A stretch of 17,445 nt of DNA, from contig CAZSXS010000078.1 of NCBI GenBank assembly GCA_964611385.1, positions 1-17,445 on the forward strand, in the 5' to 3' direction. Position numbers and translations under genes: made by a program. Position 1 is the first letter of the stretch. The number at the start of each line of letters is the position of its first letter. The stretch is from CAZSXS01 sp964611385. Lineage in GTDB: Bacteria; Bacillota; Clostridia; Lachnospirales; CAYPQA01. Of the stretch, positions 14,596-17,445 are shown in pieces. The notes beneath the pieces were generated by a model. The model searched no databases. It was not told the origin of the DNA and saw nothing but the letters and a program-made list of their open reading frames with translations.

Positions 14596-16053
14596 ATGTT
14601 GAATTCGTTTTTTAATACCATTTTTAAAAAGCAGCTCATTGTCTACTTGACAGCCCTGTCCGTAAGCTTTCTTTTGCTGGGGCTGATCCTCTCCCAGGTC
14701 ATGAGCGGGTATTTTACCACTCAGAAGGAAAATGTCCTGATCGGTCAGGGCGAAAAGATTGCACAGCTCTATATGCAGGCGGCTACGGCCAATGGGTGGT
14801 ATTATGGTGCCATCAGCCTGAACCAGATTAACCGCGAAATTGAAATATTAAAAGAGTACTTAGATGCAAGTTTGTTGATTACAGATTTCGACCTGTCTGT
14901 GATGTATACCACCACAGATATTGATATAAAAATTGCTGAGAATTTAAACCTGAAAACCATCCTTTCTACAGAAGACATAGAAAAGTTAAAGGAAGGCGAA
15001 ACTATTACTACCACTGGGAAGCTTGGTGGAGTCTTTGCCGAGCAGGTGCTGACAGTGGGCTACCCTATTATGATCCGTGACGAAGCCGTAGGCGCCATCT
15101 TTATGAATTCATCCATTCCTGAGCTGAAGAAGACCATTCGAGAGGCTGTCTCTATTATTTTGCTTTGCCTGTTGGTCTCTGCCATCATCAGTTTTGTTTT
15201 GATTTACATTTCTTCTAAAAGTATCAGTAAGCCTCTGCGTCAGATGAATGCGGCGGCCAAAATTATAGCCAACGGAAATTTCGAAAAAAGAATCGACTTG
15301 AAATCGGTGGATGAAATCGGTCAACTGGCTGAAAGCTTTAATAATATGGCTGAAAGCCTTCATAAGCAGGAGGAGCAGCGCCGTGAATTTATCGCTAATA
15401 TCTCCCATGACCTCCGTTCCCCTCTGACCTCCATGAAGGGCTTCTTGCAGGCCATATCGGACGGCACTGTGCCCCCAGAAAAACAGGATTACTACATTAA
15501 CATTGTTCTGGACGAAACCGACAGACTCTCCAAGCTCGCCAACGACTTGTTGGACTTAAACAAGCTGGAGGCCTTAAAGATAGATTTGAACATCACAAAC
15601 TTTGACATCAACGCCCTGATCCGAGCAACCATGCCCAACTTTGAAAAACGCGTGAAGGACAAAGCCATTGAAACTGAGTTGCGACTGGCACAGGAAACTA
15701 CCCATATCAAGGCGGATTATGATAAGATACAGAGGGTGCTCTATAATTTGATAGACAATGCGGTGAAGTTTACCCATAGCGGAGGCAAAATCGGCATTGA
15801 GACTTCTATCATCAACGGCATGGTTAAGATTGCTGTCAGCGACAACGGAGACGGTATTTCGCCAGAGGAACAGAAACGAATTTTCGAGCGCTTTTATAAG
15901 GTAGACAGTTCTCGAGGTAAAGACAAACGGGGCAGCGGTCTTGGCCTTTCCATCGTCAAGGAGTTTATCAAGGCACACGGTCAAAGCATTGACCTTGACA
16001 GTAAGCTTGGAGAAGGTGCCTGCTTTAGCTTCTCCTTGCCCTTGTCGGAATAA
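14596..16053 (+). CDS. Sensor histidine kinase (HAMP, HisKA, HATPase)
   Basis: This is a 485-residue membrane kinase. Membrane span 1 is at about 14-36. An extracytoplasmic sensor of about 145 residues follows, and span 2 is at about 183-205. A HAMP linker runs to about 258 (S-K-P-L-R-Q-M ... D-E-I-G-Q-L-A-E-S-F-N-N-M). The dimerisation helix has His271 in S-H-D-L-R-S-P-L-T-S. The ATP-binding domain has N-L-I-D-N-A-V-K-F (384-392), D-N-G-D-G-I-S and G-S-G-L-G-L-S. All catalytic boxes are intact. The outer domain (Y-P-I-M-I-R-D-E-A-V-G-A-I-F-M near its end) has the look of a Cache/PAS-like sensor, not assignable to a ligand. The ATG at 14596 has only a distant aaggg around the regulator's stop codon, so translation may be coupled to that gene. 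It pairs with the preceding regulator. Confidence 0.93.
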   Translation: MLNSFFNTIFKKQLIVYLTALSVSFLLLGLILSQVMSGYFTTQKENVLIGQGEKIAQLYMQAATANGWYYGAISLNQINREIEILKEYLDASLLITDFDLSVMYTTTDIDIKIAENLNLKTILSTEDIEKLKEGETITTTGKLGGVFAEQVLTVGYPIMIRDEAVGAIFMNSSIPELKKTIREAVSIILLCLLVSAIISFVLIYISSKSISKPLRQMNAAAKIIANGNFEKRIDLKSVDEIGQLAESFNNMAESLHKQEEQRREFIANISHDLRSPLTSMKGFLQAISDGTVPPEKQDYYINIVLDETDRLSKLANDLLDLNKLEALKIDLNITNFDINALIRATMPNFEKRVKDKAIETELRLAQETTHIKADYDKIQRVLYNLIDNAVKFTHSGGKIGIETSIINGMVKIAVSDNGDGISPEEQKRIFERFYKVDSSRGKDKRGSGLGLSIVKEFIKAHGQSIDLDSKLGEGACFSFSLPLSE

Positions 16054-16071
16054 TAATTTTAAGGTGAGTAT

Positions 16072-16440
16072 ATGAAGAATACTAAACAAAAAGAGGTAAT
16101 TCTGGAAGCGGTCTTTACCCTCCAGAATCACCCGACTGCGGATGAAATATATGGTTCACTAAAAAAGTACTATGAGCGTCTGAGTCTTGGTACCGTGTAC
16201 CGAAACTTAAACAGCTTTGCCGAAATGGGCAAGATTCGAAAGATCGCCGTTCCCGGCTACGGAGACCGCTTTGATTTTCGAACGGACGAGCACGAGCACA
16301 TGTTTTGCGAAAAATGCGGGCGCGTCTACGACATCAACGCCTCAGTAAATATTCAGAGCCTTCTACCCGAAGGCTGCAAGGCCCAGATCTCGGGTTATAA
16401 GCTGATGCTCTATGGCGTTTGTGAGGGATGTGCTGAATAA
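16072..16440 (+). CDS. perR: Fur family repressor, PerR type
   Basis: This is a 122-residue metalloregulator. Residues 1-68 form the winged helix (T-V-Y-R-N-L-N near 41-47). The C-terminal dimerisation domain has the two structural zinc C-x-x-C pairs at 79-82 and 117-120. The regulatory-metal ligands of Bacillus PerR line up as His20 (N-H-P-T-A-D-E-I-Y), Asp68 (R-F-D-F), His74, His76 (E-H-E-H) and Asp87 (V-Y-D). The Asp at positions 68 and 87 is the PerR pattern. PerR represses peroxide-defence genes until iron-catalysed oxidation of its His residues releases DNA. The N-terminus is shorter than that of Bacillus PerR. It sits 18 bp after the kinase and 28 bp before metA, so it is probably part of one transcript with both. 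Sensing of peroxide rather than another metal signal is inferred. Confidence 0.85.
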   Translation: MKNTKQKEVILEAVFTLQNHPTADEIYGSLKKYYERLSLGTVYRNLNSFAEMGKIRKIAVPGYGDRFDFRTDEHEHMFCEKCGRVYDINASVNIQSLLPEGCKAQISGYKLMLYGVCEGCAE

Positions 16441-16468
16441 GTGAGTTAAAGATAAGGAGCAGTCATTT

Positions 16469-17377
16469 ATGCCAATAAAAATACCCGACAATCTTCCCAT
16501 CACAGAAACTTTGAAGCAAGAAAGAATCTTTGTCATTGGTGAAAGCCGGGCTTTTCATCAGGACATTCGGCCTTTGCGGATCGTTATTTTCAATCTGATG
16601 CCGTTAAAGCAAGAGACGGAGCTACAGCTTTTGAGGCTTTTGGGCAATACGCCCTTGCAGATCGAAATCAAGCTGGCGCACATGGAGAGTCACGTGGCCA
16701 AAAACACCTCATCGGAGTACCTGGCACAGTTTTACAATGTCTTTTCTGACATCAGGGAAGAATTTTTCGACGGAATGATTATAACCGGCGCACCGGTAGA
16801 AAATTATAACTTTGAGGAAGTAGGCTACTGGAAGGAGCTATGCGAGGTTTTTGAGTGGAGCAAAACCAACGTAACCTCCACCTTTCATATTTGTTGGGCA
16901 GCTCAAGCAGGGCTGTACTACCACTACGGGATCCCCAAGCACCCCTTGCCGGAAAAAATGTTTGGCATCTTCCCCCACACAAAAAACGACAATGTGAACC
17001 TACTCCGAGGCTTTGACGATGTCTTCTACGCCCCGCATTCCCGTCACACGGAGATCCGGGCAGCGGACATAGCCGCCAATTCCTCTTTGGACCTCCTTTC
17101 CACCTCAGAGGAAGCAGGCGTTTACCTAGCAGCCTCAAAGGATGGGCATCAAATTTTTGTCACAGGCCACTCCGAATACGACCCCGACACTCTAAAGGGC
17201 GAATACCTTCGCGATCTGAGCAAAGGCCTCCCCATCCAAGTCCCCAAAAACTATTTTGCAAGCAACGATCCCAGCAAGGAGCCCGTCGTAAACTGGCGCT
17301 CTCACGCCAATCTTTTATACAGCAACTGGCTAAACTACTACGTATACCAAGAGACCCCTTATGAATTTAAAAAATAA
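16469..17377 (+). CDS. metA: Homoserine O-acetyltransferase (MetA family)
   Basis: This is a 302-residue enzyme of the first committed step of methionine synthesis, acylating L-homoserine in the cytoplasm. Catalytic Cys142 lies in F-H-I-C-W-A-A-Q-A. His234 and Glu236 lie in T-G-H-S-E-Y-D. The oxyanion-side segment is M-I-I-T-G-A-P-V-E. Residue 111 is Glu, as in the Bacillus cereus enzyme that uses acetyl-CoA; Escherichia coli has Gly and uses succinyl-CoA. I therefore predict acetyl-CoA use despite the common database name homoserine O-succinyltransferase. The length is normal and all family blocks are present. The ribosome binding site aaggag (16454-16459) is 9 bp upstream. Only 28 bp separate it from perR, so there is no room for a SAM riboswitch or T-box of its own. 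Confidence 0.93.
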   Translation: MPIKIPDNLPITETLKQERIFVIGESRAFHQDIRPLRIVIFNLMPLKQETELQLLRLLGNTPLQIEIKLAHMESHVAKNTSSEYLAQFYNVFSDIREEFFDGMIITGAPVENYNFEEVGYWKELCEVFEWSKTNVTSTFHICWAAQAGLYYHYGIPKHPLPEKMFGIFPHTKNDNVNLLRGFDDVFYAPHSRHTEIRAADIAANSSLDLLSTSEEAGVYLAASKDGHQIFVTGHSEYDPDTLKGEYLRDLSKGLPIQVPKNYFASNDPSKEPVVNWRSHANLLYSNWLNYYVYQETPYEFKK

Positions 17378-17378
17378 A

Positions 17379-17415
17379 ACCTTGGGAGAAGGGGCAGGGA
17401 ACCCTTTTTTCGGGT
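17379..17415 (+). repeat. Intergenic palindromic repeat family, single arm (copy C)
   Basis: Directly after the metA stop, the sequence accttgggagaagggg, then cagggaaccc and six T, matches the left arms of copies A and B base for base in order (outer G-rich part, purine core, T-run). No matching right arm follows before the window ends at 17445. At 17425-17432 a second ccgtgggg motif resembles the outer start of copy A. Confidence 0.7.
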
Positions 17416-17445
17416 CTTTCTAAAACCGTGGGGCGACAAGGAGTT

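Noticed and set aside
16441..16468. Methionine-related riboswitch ahead of metA
   Set aside because: Only 28 bp separate metA from perR, too little for a SAM riboswitch or T-box; none of their motifs is present.

Overview
The window reads as a chromosomal segment of a low-to-moderate GC Firmicute, most likely an anaerobic Clostridia-type bacterium. The grounds are strong AGGAGG-type ribosome binding sites in front of nearly every gene, a mutS2 with a C-terminal Smr domain, a PerR-type Fur protein, an OmpR/sensor-kinase pair, an ECF sigma factor with a membrane anti-sigma partner, and an acetyl-CoA-type MetA. The genus cannot be fixed from the sequence alone.

Left part (1-5133), clearly AT-richer by eye than the rest. 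It opens with the 3' end of a secreted or surface protein: an in-frame tandem array of about 10 residues (E-S-K-P-N-L-N-N-N-I type), broken by a 100-N assembly gap, followed by a C-terminal peptidoglycan-binding domain. A decayed IS200/IS605 scar follows: the last 21 codons of a TnpB plus the element's structured right end, which in live elements is the guide (omega/re) RNA. Directly after it is an operon of a GT4-like glycosyltransferase, two ABC-2 permeases (COG4587-like and COG3694/DUF990-like) and their COG4586-like ATPase. The layout suggests an acquired envelope or export cassette. A 13-bp-stem hairpin at 5239-5269 closes this block and serves the convergent gene as well.

Middle part (5305-11135). 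On the minus strand is an ECF sigma/anti-sigma pair, with an 8-bp overlap and an anti-sigma that lacks the zinc motif. On the plus strand is a two-domain polyphosphate:AMP phosphotransferase with a good promoter and a leader hairpin abutting its Shine-Dalgarno. It is followed by a DUF402 protein and a RadC/JAMM-domain protein. A lytic transglycosylase on the minus strand ends 5 bp from radC.

Right part (11136-17445). mutS2 diverges from the transglycosylase. Then come, on one strand with 15-28 bp gaps, an OmpR-family regulator, its sensor kinase, a PerR-type repressor and metA. Three intergenic spaces (11225-11290, 13814-13884, 17379 onward) carry members of one G-rich/T-rich intergenic repeat family. 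Two are near-perfect palindromes with stems of about 30 bp, and the third shows only one arm. One copy sits between divergent promoters, where a terminator would not be expected.

I do not see a complete undescribed defence or mobile system. The strongest leads are the palindrome family, the orphan IS605 guide-RNA end whose guide position covers the ribosome binding site of the glycosyltransferase, and the expanding repeat array at the left edge.
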